Shown in pieces: positions 26,038-35,002 of a stretch of DNA of 56,467 bases. The stretch's first letter is position 1; the number at the start of each line of letters is the position of its first letter. Below the pieces are notes generated by a model, which searched no databases, was not told where the DNA came from, and saw only the letters and a program-made list of their open reading frames with translations. A program made the translations under genes and the position numbers. The stretch is from the NCBI GenBank assembly GCA_019113175.1, contig DXHY01000084.1, positions 1 through 56,467 of the forward strand, given 5' to 3'. The DNA comes from Candidatus Eisenbergiella stercoravium. GTDB lineage: Bacteria > Bacillota > Clostridia > Lachnospirales > Lachnospiraceae.

Positions 26038-28566
26038 TTACTGCATTTCCACATAGGAGACGAACATATTTCCGTTCTCCTCAAACCAGGCCGCTGCATC
26101 GTTCAGCCCCATTCTGGTAACCTGTCCGGTCTGCGGATCCATCAGAACCACATTTCTCTCATTAAAGCCGGTGATCAGAACCGCATTGCCATCCTCCAGC
26201 AGGGCGAGTACGGGAATTTCCCGGTCCGGGTAATAAAGAACATTTTCCAGACTGCATCCGGTCAGATCCAGAACCCGCACATTATCCAGATTCTCCTGAA
26301 GAATCTCAGATAATGTCTTTCCCTGCTCAAGAAGATATCCCGTGTTTCTTGTCACTCCCTCATACGTCAGGATCACATCCAGACACACCTCAAGGCTGCT
26401 TCTCTCCCCGTCGGCTGCCGTTCCTTCGATGGCCATAATCTGGTTTGATGTATGGAGTCTTTCCGCTCTCCAGATGTAATAACCCGCCCGAGCCGTTACC
26501 GAGCCGGAATTTTCCGCTGCAAGCGCTATGGCTTCTCCGGGCGTTGCCGCAAACGTCACCTCTCCGTCCGGGCTGTACACATAGTAAAGCTCTACCGTTT
26601 CTCCCGACAAGGGGACATCCACCTGCCTGCTGCCCTCATATAACACCTCTCCGGGCGTGAGAATCTTCAGCTGGCCTGTTTTTACGCTGTTTTTCAGCTG
26701 AATCTCCGTCAGCCTGTCGTCATTTTCCGTGGGAACCGTGATGACCGTGTTGGTTCTCTGCGCTTCCGTCCGGCTGCTCACGATCTGATCCGCCTCACAG
26801 GCAACGTAATCTCCCTGCGCATCTCTTTCTACCCGGTTCAGAATGATCTGATTTCCGCTCATTTCACAGTCGGTCACATAATATCCTTCTTTTTCATAGG
26901 TCATCAGGATCTCTCCGCTCTCATCCTGGATTCTGACCTGATACATGGGAAAAATAATGGCTCCCGTTCCATCCTGCGCCACATCCGTCTGCCTCACGAT
27001 CCCGTACACAATATCCTCTTCCATGAAGCCCAGGGGAAGAATATAGTTTCCGCTTCCCGCCTCAATCTCCGTCTGCTCACCGGTGCTCAGATTCATCAGG
27101 ATCAGGGATTCGGAAGAATATCTTTCTCCGCTCTGCCACGCGATCATCCGGTTGCTCTCCGACACGCTGCAGCTGTCCATACTCAGGTTCTCCGCCGTGA
27201 TGTCCACCGTCTGGCTGTCCAGATGCACACAGCAGATCTGATCGTTCAGGAACAGATACAGCTCATACCTGCCGTTGATATAGGCAAGCTGATCAATCTG
27301 TGCCTTCAGGATCTCCGGCGATTTTCCTCCTGGAAGAAAAGCCAGCTCCTCCACCGTATTTGCAGAGCTGTCATAGTAATAAACCTGCGCGCCGCAGAAG
27401 CCCTGTCTGCGGCCCGAACTGATATAGCCGTAAACCATGAAGCAGATGTTCCCTGCCTCGTCCACCTGAAGAATTTTAAAATTTCTGTCATCCGGGAAGG
27501 CCCTCTCATCCAGGCCATCCGTATCGTGGAAGGAGAACAGCCGGGCGAGCCGGTTTTCCGTCACGTTCAGGCTGTAAAGCACACCGTTCTGCACAAAAGC
27601 AACAATATTTCCGCCCTCGCTCTCGGCCATCTCCACATCCGTGTCCCGGATCCCCAGTACCACCTCCGCATTCACGAAGGAGGAGGCATTCTCGGAAAAA
27701 TATTCGCTCATGGTTCTCTCATAATCCAGCAGATACATCCGTTCCGTGCCGGTCCGAATCCGGTAGATCTCCTTCACGAACGCATAGATCTCCCGCTCAT
27801 ATCTGGTATAGCTCACCAGATACTCCACCACAATCGACGCCGTCTGTTCTGTCATGTCCAGAATGGTGAACACCGGCTCCGTTTCCCTGCGCACATCCAG
27901 ACTTCCCCAGCCCAGCTGATCCAGGCTGCTGTGGATCGTCACCCTGCTCAGCGTGGAATTGTCTCCGCTGGAGTCCGTCTCCATATAAACGGCAAGCGCC
28001 GCACAGGAAGCATCATCAAAAGTATCTTCGCTGAAGGCCGCAACGAAATCCAGCTTTTCCTGCATGCCGGATGCCTCCTGCTGAATCACCCGCATATAAT
28101 AGGACGCTTCCCTTTCATCCTCCAGCGTGAGCTTGAAAATCACACAGTATTCCGTCCCCTCATCGATCAGATCCTTCAGAACGATATCAGCCTTCAGAAC
28201 GCCGTCCTCCTGTCTGAGTGCGGGAACCTGAGTATCTTCCACCAGCCTGGTTCCGTCGGCGCTGCGCACCTCAAAGGCCAGAGCATCCACCTGCGTGCCG
28301 TAGGTCAGAATCCCTACGGAAATTTTCCGGTCCATCCCGATGGGCAGAAGTCTGCCCCGCATATATTCCTCTTCCATATCACCGAGATACCCGTCCATCA
28401 TATTGACACGCAGTCCGTCCGCGTCCACATAGACCTCCGGGAGCCGCGGAGGCTCCATTTCCGCCGTCATATCCGTATTTCCTTTGTTTAACAGCATGCT
28501 GCTGATGATCAGCGCCGCCACGAAGGTGACCACGCATACGCAGCCTCTGATGATCGTTCTTTTCAT
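26038..28566 (-). CDS. Large secreted/membrane-anchored protein with C39-like C-terminus
   Basis: An 842-residue protein. One membrane segment at about residues 8-27 anchors it, and the rest is extracellular. The middle contains repeated short beta-propeller-like blades (GVLYSLNVTENRLARLFSF; QICCVHLDSQTVDI; ESLILMNLSTGEQTEI). The last 110 residues resemble a papain-like C39 module (IPVLALLEDGNAVLITGFNERNVVLMDPQTG), but the nucleophile Cys is not at the expected position, so this part is probably non-catalytic. I know no function. It overlaps the methyltransferase gene by four bases (ATGA), so the two are co-transcribed. Confidence 0.75.
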   Translation of the reverse strand: MKRTIIRGCVCVVTFVAALIISSMLLNKGNTDMTAEMEPPRLPEVYVDADGLRVNMMDGYLGDMEEEYMRGRLLPIGMDRKISVGILTYGTQVDALAFEVRSADGTRLVEDTQVPALRQEDGVLKADIVLKDLIDEGTEYCVIFKLTLEDEREASYYMRVIQQEASGMQEKLDFVAAFSEDTFDDASCAALAVYMETDSSGDNSTLSRVTIHSSLDQLGWGSLDVRRETEPVFTILDMTEQTASIVVEYLVSYTRYEREIYAFVKEIYRIRTGTERMYLLDYERTMSEYFSENASSFVNAEVVLGIRDTDVEMAESEGGNIVAFVQNGVLYSLNVTENRLARLFSFHDTDGLDERAFPDDRNFKILQVDEAGNICFMVYGYISSGRRQGFCGAQVYYYDSSANTVEELAFLPGGKSPEILKAQIDQLAYINGRYELYLFLNDQICCVHLDSQTVDITAENLSMDSCSVSESNRMIAWQSGERYSSESLILMNLSTGEQTEIEAGSGNYILPLGFMEEDIVYGIVRQTDVAQDGTGAIIFPMYQVRIQDESGEILMTYEKEGYYVTDCEMSGNQIILNRVERDAQGDYVACEADQIVSSRTEAQRTNTVITVPTENDDRLTEIQLKNSVKTGQLKILTPGEVLYEGSRQVDVPLSGETVELYYVYSPDGEVTFAATPGEAIALAAENSGSVTARAGYYIWRAERLHTSNQIMAIEGTAADGERSSLEVCLDVILTYEGVTRNTGYLLEQGKTLSEILQENLDNVRVLDLTGCSLENVLYYPDREIPVLALLEDGNAVLITGFNERNVVLMDPQTGQVTRMGLNDAAAWFEENGNMFVSYVEMQ

Positions 28567-29453
28567 GAATTCTCCTGTTTTCCTTCTTCAAACAGCTTCT
28601 GCAGACAGGTATTCACATGAAGGAATTCCGTCATTTCCTTCACGCCTGTTTCTTTTCTTCCAAACGCTTCCTCTCCGGCTTCTCCTGTGCCGTTCCGTTT
28701 TCCGTCACGCCTTTTCACCGCGCGGATAAGAATATTCTTCGGTGTATGCTCCATATCAATGAATTCCAGGATCTGCGTTTCATAGCCCTTCTCCTCCAGA
28801 AGGCAGGCCCGCACCGAATCCGTCACCAATGCTGACAGGCGTTCCTTAATCAGGCCGTACTTCAGGGCCGGGGCCAGGATATCGTTTCTGATCTGCCGGT
28901 TCACCTCATGCTGGCAGCAGGGAACGGACAGGATCACCGACGCGTTCCACTTCACCGCCTTATACAGCGCATAATCCGTGGCCGTATCGCAGGCATGGAG
29001 CGTCACCACCATATCCACTCTGTCCTCTCCCTCAAAATCCGCGATATCGCCCTGCTGAAAATCCAGCTTTTCATAGCCATACTTTTCCGCCAGCCCGCTG
29101 CAGCAGCTGATCACATCGGCCTTCAGGTCCAGGCCGGTCACACGGATATCCAGCCCGCAAAGCTCGTGAAGATAATAATACATGGCAAAGGTCAGATAGC
29201 TTTTCCCGCAGCCGAAATCGATGATACGCACACACCTGTCCTTTGGAAGTATGGGCATAATATCGGCAATGAATTCCAGAAACCGGTTGATCTGGCGGAA
29301 TTTATCATACCTGCTCTTCACCGTTTTTCCATCCGGCGTCTGAACGCCGAGATCCACCAGAAACGGGACGGGATGCCCTTCCTCCAGAATATTTCTTTCT
29401 GTTATGCGACAGATACAGAGCGTCCGGGACGAGCTTCTGACGCCCCGCTTCAT
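28563..29453 (-). pseudogene. SAM-dependent methyltransferase, catalytic part (frameshifted)
   Basis: A class I methyltransferase. The glycine-rich SAM motif is IIDFGCGKSYLTFAMYYYL, and the acidic residue GLDLKADV follows. VTLHACDTATDYALYKA and SVPCCQHEVNRQIR are the conserved signature of this family. The frame starts without a proper ribosome site. Its N-terminal extension belongs to another frame (see 29305-29769): the two meet near 29391, where KKY and ILEEGHPVPFLVDLGV should be continuous. The reading frame is out by +1 or -2. The damage is probably in the genome, but a sequencing error cannot be excluded. Substrate is unknown. Confidence 0.8.
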
Positions 29454-29769
29454 GCTCTTTTTTCCTCACGGTCACCTTTCCTTTTTTGCTCACCATCACT
29501 TCCGCCTCAAAGCCTTCCGTCTTTATGGAAAGCTGGCGGAACCCCGTCATGGCGTCACAGATGGCCCTGCAGGCTTCCTCTTCACTCAGATTCCTGTGAA
29601 AAGCCTGATTTCCCCGGAAGGTTTCCATCTGAAAAAGAAGCCTGTCCCGGATCATGACCGGCCTCACCTTAAAGCGGATATCTCCGTCCTTTTTTCTGGG
29701 ACCTCCCGCCGTCATCTGATACAGCCCTCCATTCAGGCTTTCCTGCAAAAGAGCGCGTAATTCGTCCAT
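29305..29769 (-). pseudogene. N-terminal part of the frameshifted methyltransferase
   Basis: Starting at the ATG of MDELRALLQESLN (29769, with AAAGGAACAGCAGG upstream), this frame encodes the domain that precedes the methyltransferase fold in Lachnospiraceae homologues I recall: PRKKDGDIRFKVRPVMI, FRGNQAFHRNL and EVMVSKKGKVTVRKK, ending SHNRKKY. After 29391 it reads out of frame and stops at 29305. The preceding 76 open codons up to 29997 are not part of the gene. Confidence 0.75.
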
Positions 29770-29935
29770 CCTGCTGTTCCTTTCTTCCAACCGGAAAGAC
29801 GGCGCAGCCATTCCGCAAAGCCTTCCGCTTTTTCGGATCTCCTGCGCCCCCTGCTTTCCTCCGTCAAACCCATTGTAATGATTTTCATTCGAATACTCAA
29901 CCGGTATTTTCAAAAACGGGCAATTTATCCTCCAA

Positions 29936-30445
29936 TTATCCGCGGCTCCATCCCTGCCAGCTTCTGCCGTTCCTTCTCCTTCTCCGGAAAATCTCATAAT
30001 AGAGCAGGATCTGGATCAGCGTCTGCCGGTCCCTGGAGACTTCCGCAGAAACCTCCTGTCCGCTTTCCTGTTCCTGCTCCTCTTCCTGCCTGATCCGCGC
30101 CTGAACGCTCTCGGCCAGCCGGAACAGAGCCAGTCTGTCCGGATACTCGTCATAAATCATGCTTCCCTGATAATCCATGCCGTCCAGCATGCGGCTGATC
30201 CTCTCCCTGTACTTTTTCGCCTGCTCCGGATAAAGCTGGATCAGATAATCCAGATCCCGTTCTGCCGTATCCTCTTCTTCCCAGAACATGGGCAGAGGAT
30301 AGGTCATGTAAAAGGGCAGAGCCATCCCGCCATTCCCTCTCCTGCGCCTCCATGCTTCCTCCTGCGGAGACCTTCCCATGCGGGTGCCATCTCCCGGGAA
30401 AGAAAAAGGAGGAAAGCCTCCCGGGTTTTTACTGAAATCGTCCAT
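29936..30445 (-). CDS. Conserved hypothetical protein
   Basis: A 169-residue soluble protein. The first 40 residues are Gly/Pro/Arg-rich. The centre (ERDLDYLIQLYPEQAKKYRERISRMLDGMDYQGSMIYDEYPDRLALFRLAESV) is helical and looks like the conserved part. A Glu/Gln-rich stretch (EEEQEQESGQEV) and a basic tail follow. AAAGGATCAC precedes the ATG. I recognise no named domain. It lies between the MoxR cluster and the methyltransferase on the same strand. Confidence 0.7.
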   Translation of the reverse strand: MDDFSKNPGGFPPFSFPGDGTRMGRSPQEEAWRRRRGNGGMALPFYMTYPLPMFWEEEDTAERDLDYLIQLYPEQAKKYRERISRMLDGMDYQGSMIYDEYPDRLALFRLAESVQARIRQEEEQEQESGQEVSAEVSRDRQTLIQILLYYEIFRRRRRNGRSWQGWSRG

Positions 30446-30545
30446 GTGATCCTTTCCATGGCCGCCAAAACGCCATTCTGCAGCGGCTTACGCAGCGATG
30501 GTTCCGACAGCCCTGCAGCAGATGTCCGCGGCACGCTTTTTCTTT

Positions 30546-32030
30546 TTATGCTTTATTGTATGCGGCAGGGTCCGTTTTGCCTTTCCGTTTTCCAAGCAGT
30601 ATATCCCGGCAGGCTTCCGCGCGCTTTACATCCTCCGGGCCGATACGCTCCCGACTCCTTTCGGGAGTATTCGTCCCGGCATATCTCGCCACCTCATACA
30701 GCCGCACCAGCTCTCCAAACGCCTTTTCCGTCCCCCCTGTACCCGGCACATTTTCATTCCGCTCTTTATCTTCAAAAAGGAACTCCAGCTCTCTCGCCGT
30801 TTTTGCGCGCAGCAGGCTCTCTCTCATATCCTTTCTCCAGAGATCCTTTCCCCGCGAGCCGCCTGGCCTCCCCTCCGGATTGCGGTAACGCTCCGATTTC
30901 TGCACTGTCCGGACGAAAATTCTGCGGATTTTTTCCTCAGGCGTCCTGGCAAAAAGACGCGCCGCCTCCTGCCTGTCCCGCTTCTTTTTTTCCGTGTGGA
31001 GCGTTTCCCGGATTTCCTCCGCCTTCTGCCCGTCCTGCGTCCGTTTCGTCTTTCCCTCATTGAACCTGCGCACCAGGGCTGCCACCGCCTTATACAGCAG
31101 AAATGCGACAAGCACGGCAACGCCGATCAGAAGCAGATACTGCACGATCTGGTACAAGATCTCAAGCCAGAAGGGCTGCTCCTGTACCTCGGCCGCCATA
31201 AACTGCTGCAGGGCCGTCTCCTGCTCCGCCACGATCTCCCTGCTTTCCTCCTGTGACCCGAACAGGCTCAGAAATGCGATGATCAGCCGCAGCGCACCTC
31301 TGACCAGCCACAGAAGTGCGTTTTTCAGCAGCTCTCCCGCCCGTTCCATAAAGGCCTGATTCGCGCCGAGAGCCAGAAGCCCCACCACCCCCAGGCTGCA
31401 GACCGCCGTCAGTCCGCCGCCCTGAAACAGCATCCGCCGCACGGGGATATGGGCATTGCTGGATTTGTTGAACTGAACGAAACGCTCCAGGTTCCTCAGG
31501 TAGGTATCCGCGAAGAAAAGGAAAGCATACAAAAGCGAAGCGTTCAGAATTCTTCCGCAGGCCGCCCCGTCCTCCAGATATGCGCACAAAAGCACGGCCG
31601 CGGCCGCAGCGATCAGGGCTGCCACCGGCCCGAGGAGTCCCTCCTCCTCCCGTTCTTCTCTGATACGGACACGGAAGGAAACGATCAGATAAAGCCCCGC
31701 AAAAACGCCGAACAGCACTCTCTGAATTCCATTCTGTCCCAGCCCGAAAACCGCCGCAAGAAAAACGCCGGCATGAAGGATCACAAACATCCAGAAGCGG
31801 CCGGCAAAAATCCGGATCAGCCAGAAGCATACCGGCACTGCAATGAGCAGAACCTGAGCCGGAAGCGCAGGCGGAGCCAGCACGCCGCTCCCCTCTCCCA
31901 AAGCCTCGCCCTCCAGCGCGCCGGAAAGCGGCACAAGCGCGGAAAACAGTGCCGTTTCCACACAAAACACCGTCAGGAAATTCATGAGAATCTCCATCAG
32001 CTCCACCGGTCTCATCCATTTTTCATTCAT
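30546..32030 (-). CDS. Polytopic membrane protein, TgpA-like without transglutaminase domain
   Basis: A 494-residue protein with about eight membrane segments in the first 340 residues and a charged C-terminal domain of some 150 residues. That tail (PEEKIRRIFVRTVQKSERYRN, then FGELVRLYEVARYAG) resembles DUF4129, the last domain of membrane transglutaminase proteins that accompany MoxR and DUF58. The extracellular transglutaminase domain itself is absent. It overlaps the DUF58 gene by eight bases. It probably forms a membrane complex with the DUF58 protein; its precise job is unknown. Confidence 0.75.
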   Translation of the reverse strand: MNEKWMRPVELMEILMNFLTVFCVETALFSALVPLSGALEGEALGEGSGVLAPPALPAQVLLIAVPVCFWLIRIFAGRFWMFVILHAGVFLAAVFGLGQNGIQRVLFGVFAGLYLIVSFRVRIREEREEEGLLGPVAALIAAAAAVLLCAYLEDGAACGRILNASLLYAFLFFADTYLRNLERFVQFNKSSNAHIPVRRMLFQGGGLTAVCSLGVVGLLALGANQAFMERAGELLKNALLWLVRGALRLIIAFLSLFGSQEESREIVAEQETALQQFMAAEVQEQPFWLEILYQIVQYLLLIGVAVLVAFLLYKAVAALVRRFNEGKTKRTQDGQKAEEIRETLHTEKKKRDRQEAARLFARTPEEKIRRIFVRTVQKSERYRNPEGRPGGSRGKDLWRKDMRESLLRAKTARELEFLFEDKERNENVPGTGGTEKAFGELVRLYEVARYAGTNTPERSRERIGPEDVKRAEACRDILLGKRKGKTDPAAYNKA

Positions 32031-33168
32031 TCAGCATCTCCTCCGCATCCAGCCTCACAAAATGCAGACGCTCCGGATTTTCAATCCCGCTCTCCATCCT
32101 GGGATACAGCGGACACATCCACGTAAAATCCATGCCGGAACGGGCAAATCGCTCCAGAAGCTCCTGGAAGCCTTCGTCCGTTTCTGCAGAAAGAAACAGG
32201 ACAGCCGTATCCTTTTCCTCCGCTTCCAGCTCTCCCGAAAAAGCCTCTGCAAAGGGAACGGCCTCCACATCCAGGTTTCGTCTGGCAAACGCCCGGTTCA
32301 GCTGCTCCAGGTGTCCGGCTCCGGCCCCGGGGGCAATGCGCATCACCTCTCCGGTAAGCACATCCCTTGCATTACAGAAAACTGCGGTCCGGATTCCCTG
32401 ACGCAGCAGCTCCCCCGCAATTCTTGCCGCGATCCGGATGCACAGCTCCAGAAGCTCCTGTCTTTTCCAGATCCCCCTGTCATCCAGATTCAGAAAGATC
32501 CTGACCGCCCTCAGAGCCGTATATCCCTTCAGATTTACCATCAGCTCCCCTGTTCTTGCCGACGCCTTCCAGTTGATCGAACGGGGTTCATCAAAGGGCG
32601 CATATTCCCGCAGCCCCCTGTACTCAAAAGGATCCTCCACAAGATGCCGTCTGGCCAGTATCTCTCCATTGAGCTTTCTTATTGCCGCATCCAGTGATAC
32701 GCCATGCGCAGGCCGGGGATATACATACAGAACGCTCTCTTCAGGGATCCGCTCTGTCATCTCTCTGCTCAGAAACAGATCCGAAGCCACCAGATCCAGC
32801 CCGTCGATCCTGTAATATCCCCGCGCCGTACAGCGAAAGGGAATCCTCCGGGTCACACGCTGGTTCGGTCCAAGGGACAGAATGTCGTTCCGATAATACT
32901 GATCCGTCACCGCGCTGTCTCCCTCATCTTCAAAACAAAGCTTTCTGGAGACCTGAAACTTCACCTTCAGCATGGGCAGCGGCAGCGCCTTCCTGTTTTC
33001 CACCTGCTCAGACAAATAGCATCTGTCTCCCTCCGTTACGTTCCCGGCCGAGAAAAAGAGTCTGGCCGTCAATCCCCTGTTCCAGCACCGGCTGTACAGT
33101 CTGGCCTGCAGAAAATAAAAGGCAGCCGCACCAAGACCTATCCACAAAATCAGCATGTCATTCTCCAT
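32023..33168 (-). CDS. DUF58 domain protein
   Basis: A 381-residue protein with one membrane segment at the start and the DUF58 core in the second half. EPRSINWKASARTGELMVN is the family hallmark, and FDEPR and the von Willebrand-like RIFLNLDDRG follow. DUF58 proteins are partners of MoxR AAA+ ATPases, and the pair is thought to act in envelope processes or in inserting metal into extracellular proteins. The gene starts 44 bases after moxR and overlaps the following membrane-protein gene. Confidence 0.9.
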   Translation of the reverse strand: MENDMLILWIGLGAAAFYFLQARLYSRCWNRGLTARLFFSAGNVTEGDRCYLSEQVENRKALPLPMLKVKFQVSRKLCFEDEGDSAVTDQYYRNDILSLGPNQRVTRRIPFRCTARGYYRIDGLDLVASDLFLSREMTERIPEESVLYVYPRPAHGVSLDAAIRKLNGEILARRHLVEDPFEYRGLREYAPFDEPRSINWKASARTGELMVNLKGYTALRAVRIFLNLDDRGIWKRQELLELCIRIAARIAGELLRQGIRTAVFCNARDVLTGEVMRIAPGAGAGHLEQLNRAFARRNLDVEAVPFAEAFSGELEAEEKDTAVLFLSAETDEGFQELLERFARSGMDFTWMCPLYPRMESGIENPERLHFVRLDAEEMLNE

Positions 33169-33212
33169 TTCGAAGCATCATGCAGGCGCCCCCGCATACA
33201 GGTTCTCCACCT

Positions 33213-34160
33213 TTACTGTACCCGCTTTCCAAAATCCTCCACAGGTACAGGCACCTGTGCCAGAAGCTCCTCCATCAGTCCCCTGGCCTCCTCCGTTCTG
33301 CCGCTTCCATAGGTGAAAACCAGCCGGTGGGAGAGCACGTCACAGGCCAGTGTCTTCACATCGTCCGGGATCATATAGTCCCGCCCTTCCATACAGGCCA
33401 GCGCCTTTGCCGCCCGCATCAGCGCCAGGGTTCCTCTCGGGCTTACACCCATTGCGATTTTCTCCTGTTTTCTGGTCGCTCCCGCAATATCCGCAAGATA
33501 CCCGGCCACAAGAGGATGCACATAGACCTTTGCCGCTTCCTCCTTCAAAGAAAGAAGCTCTTCCTTCGTCATCACTGCCTGAAGCTCCTCCAGAGGATCT
33601 CCCTGAGCGTATGTCTGCAGAATGGATATCTCTTCTTCCCTGTCAGGCATTCCCATGGAAAGCTTCATCATGAAACGGTCCGTCTGCGCTTCAGGCAGCG
33701 GAAAGGTTCCTGCTGTCTCCACCGGATTCTGTGTTGCAATTACGAAAAACGGCCTCTCCAGCTCCATGGTTTCCCCGTCAATCGTAACCTGCCTTTCCTC
33801 CATACATTCCAGCAGTCCTGCCTGCGTTCTCGGCGTGGCCCTGTTGATCTCATCCGCAAGAAGGATATTGGTAAAAACCGGCCCCTTCTTCAGTTCAAAC
33901 TGTCCGCTTTCCTGGCTGTAAACATGAAGTCCGGTGATATCTGCCGGCAGCATGTCCGGCGTGAACTGAATTCTTCCCATCCGGATTCCCAGTGATGCTG
34001 CAAGCGACCTTGCCAGCTTCGTTTTTCCCGTGCCCGGCACATCTTCAAGGAGCACATGTCCGTCGGCAAGAATGGCGGCAAGAAGCTTTGCCGTAACTTC
34101 TTCCCTGCCGATGATGACCCTTCCCACATGATCGATAACCTTCTGTATCTCTTCCCGCAT
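33213..34160 (-). CDS. MoxR family AAA+ ATPase
   Basis: A 315-residue ATPase with Walker A VPGTGKTKLA (G43-T47), Walker B ILLADEINRATPRTQ and the MoxR-specific segments LLECMEERQVTIDGE, VIATQNPVE and FPLPEAQTDRFMMKLSMG. MoxR proteins are chaperone-like ATPases that act with neighbouring DUF58 proteins. It is the first gene of the minus-strand cluster that continues through the DUF58 and TgpA-like genes. The preceding 320 bases hold the divergent DUF402 promoter; I see no clear promoter for moxR itself. Confidence 0.95.
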   Translation of the reverse strand: MREEIQKVIDHVGRVIIGREEVTAKLLAAILADGHVLLEDVPGTGKTKLARSLAASLGIRMGRIQFTPDMLPADITGLHVYSQESGQFELKKGPVFTNILLADEINRATPRTQAGLLECMEERQVTIDGETMELERPFFVIATQNPVETAGTFPLPEAQTDRFMMKLSMGMPDREEEISILQTYAQGDPLEELQAVMTKEELLSLKEEAAKVYVHPLVAGYLADIAGATRKQEKIAMGVSPRGTLALMRAAKALACMEGRDYMIPDDVKTLACDVLSHRLVFTYGSGRTEEARGLMEELLAQVPVPVEDFGKRVQ

Positions 34161-34380
34161 TTTTCACCAAACCTTTCCATAATTCCTTTTCCCCCGGGAG
34201 CGTTCACCCGTTTCTGCCGTCCTGTATACATCAGCGGCGGCTCCCGCACCGCAGCCATATTTCTTCCATAGCGGTTCTGCTTTCGATTATACCTTTTTCC
34301 CGGACTTCTGTCCATTCCGCCAGTCAATCACAATCCCCGGAAATAGTGAAAATTTTGTGAAAAGATCATTCTGTTTTTGA

Positions 34381-34409
34381 TTGACACAACTGCCCAAAAA
34401 GCGTAATAT
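34381..34409 (+). promoter_or_regulatory. Promoter of the DUF402 gene
   Basis: A perfect TTGACA (34381-34386), 17 bases, then TAATAT (34404-34409). A small hairpin CCTGCC/GGCAGG at 34455-34469 stands just ahead of the ribosome binding site. Confidence 0.78.
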
Positions 34410-34482
34410 TCTGAACATATACAACATTTTTTTATTTTTTCTTACAATTTCAGACCTGCCCCCGGCAGGAGAAGGAGGAGCT

Positions 34483-35001
34483 ATGACCGTTTCCGCTTTG
34501 TACCGCAAACGTCTGATTCCGGAGGAATGCGTCCGCCTGAAGGACGATGTTATACTTCTGAACGACCCCGGCCTTCTTGTGACCTCCTGGAAAGCACTGA
34601 AGCCACGGCCGGATCTCAGCCATGGCTTCTCCTGTTATTATCTGGATGAAGGGTATAAAATCAGCCGATTCTATGCTGCCGACAATACGCTCCTCTATCA
34701 TTACTGCGACATCATCGCCGCCACATATGATGCAGCTGCCTCCTCCCTCACCGTTACCGACCTGCTTGCTGACGTCATCATCTATCCCGACGGCTTCGTA
34801 AAGGTTGTGGATCTGGAAGAAATGGCAGACGCGCTGGAAGCGGAAGTTCTTGACATTTCCCTGCTGCGTACCGCCCTCCGATCCCTGAACCGGCTGCTGC
34901 AGGCCGTATATGCCGGAAAGCTGCCTGAGCTTTCCCGGCCGATGGACCCGTTTGATCTCCATACTTCCGGCGATACCTGTCAGAGCAGCTTCCCTTTCTG
35001 A
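34483..35001 (+). CDS. DUF402 family protein
   Basis: A 172-residue protein of the DUF402/FomD-like family, which includes nucleoside phosphatases. The LLTSWKALKPRPD-type opening and the run HYCDIIAATYD...LLADVIIYPDGFVKVVDLEEM give the conserved acidic core (YPDG, VDLEE). It starts at the ATG after GAAGGAGG and is the only plus-strand gene between two minus-strand groups. Specific substrate is unknown. Confidence 0.85.
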   Translation: MTVSALYRKRLIPEECVRLKDDVILLNDPGLLVTSWKALKPRPDLSHGFSCYYLDEGYKISRFYAADNTLLYHYCDIIAATYDAAASSLTVTDLLADVIIYPDGFVKVVDLEEMADALEAEVLDISLLRTALRSLNRLLQAVYAGKLPELSRPMDPFDLHTSGDTCQSSFPF

Positions 35002-35002
35002 A

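Noticed and set aside
29770-29997. Extension of the methyltransferase N-terminal frame to 29997
   Set aside because: The extra 76 residues are unlike the family, and a good ribosome site lies before the ATG at 29769.
32682-33995. A 437-codon open frame on the plus strand
   Set aside because: It is antisense to both the DUF58 and moxR genes and looks like low-complexity Pro/Ser/His-rich shadow sequence.
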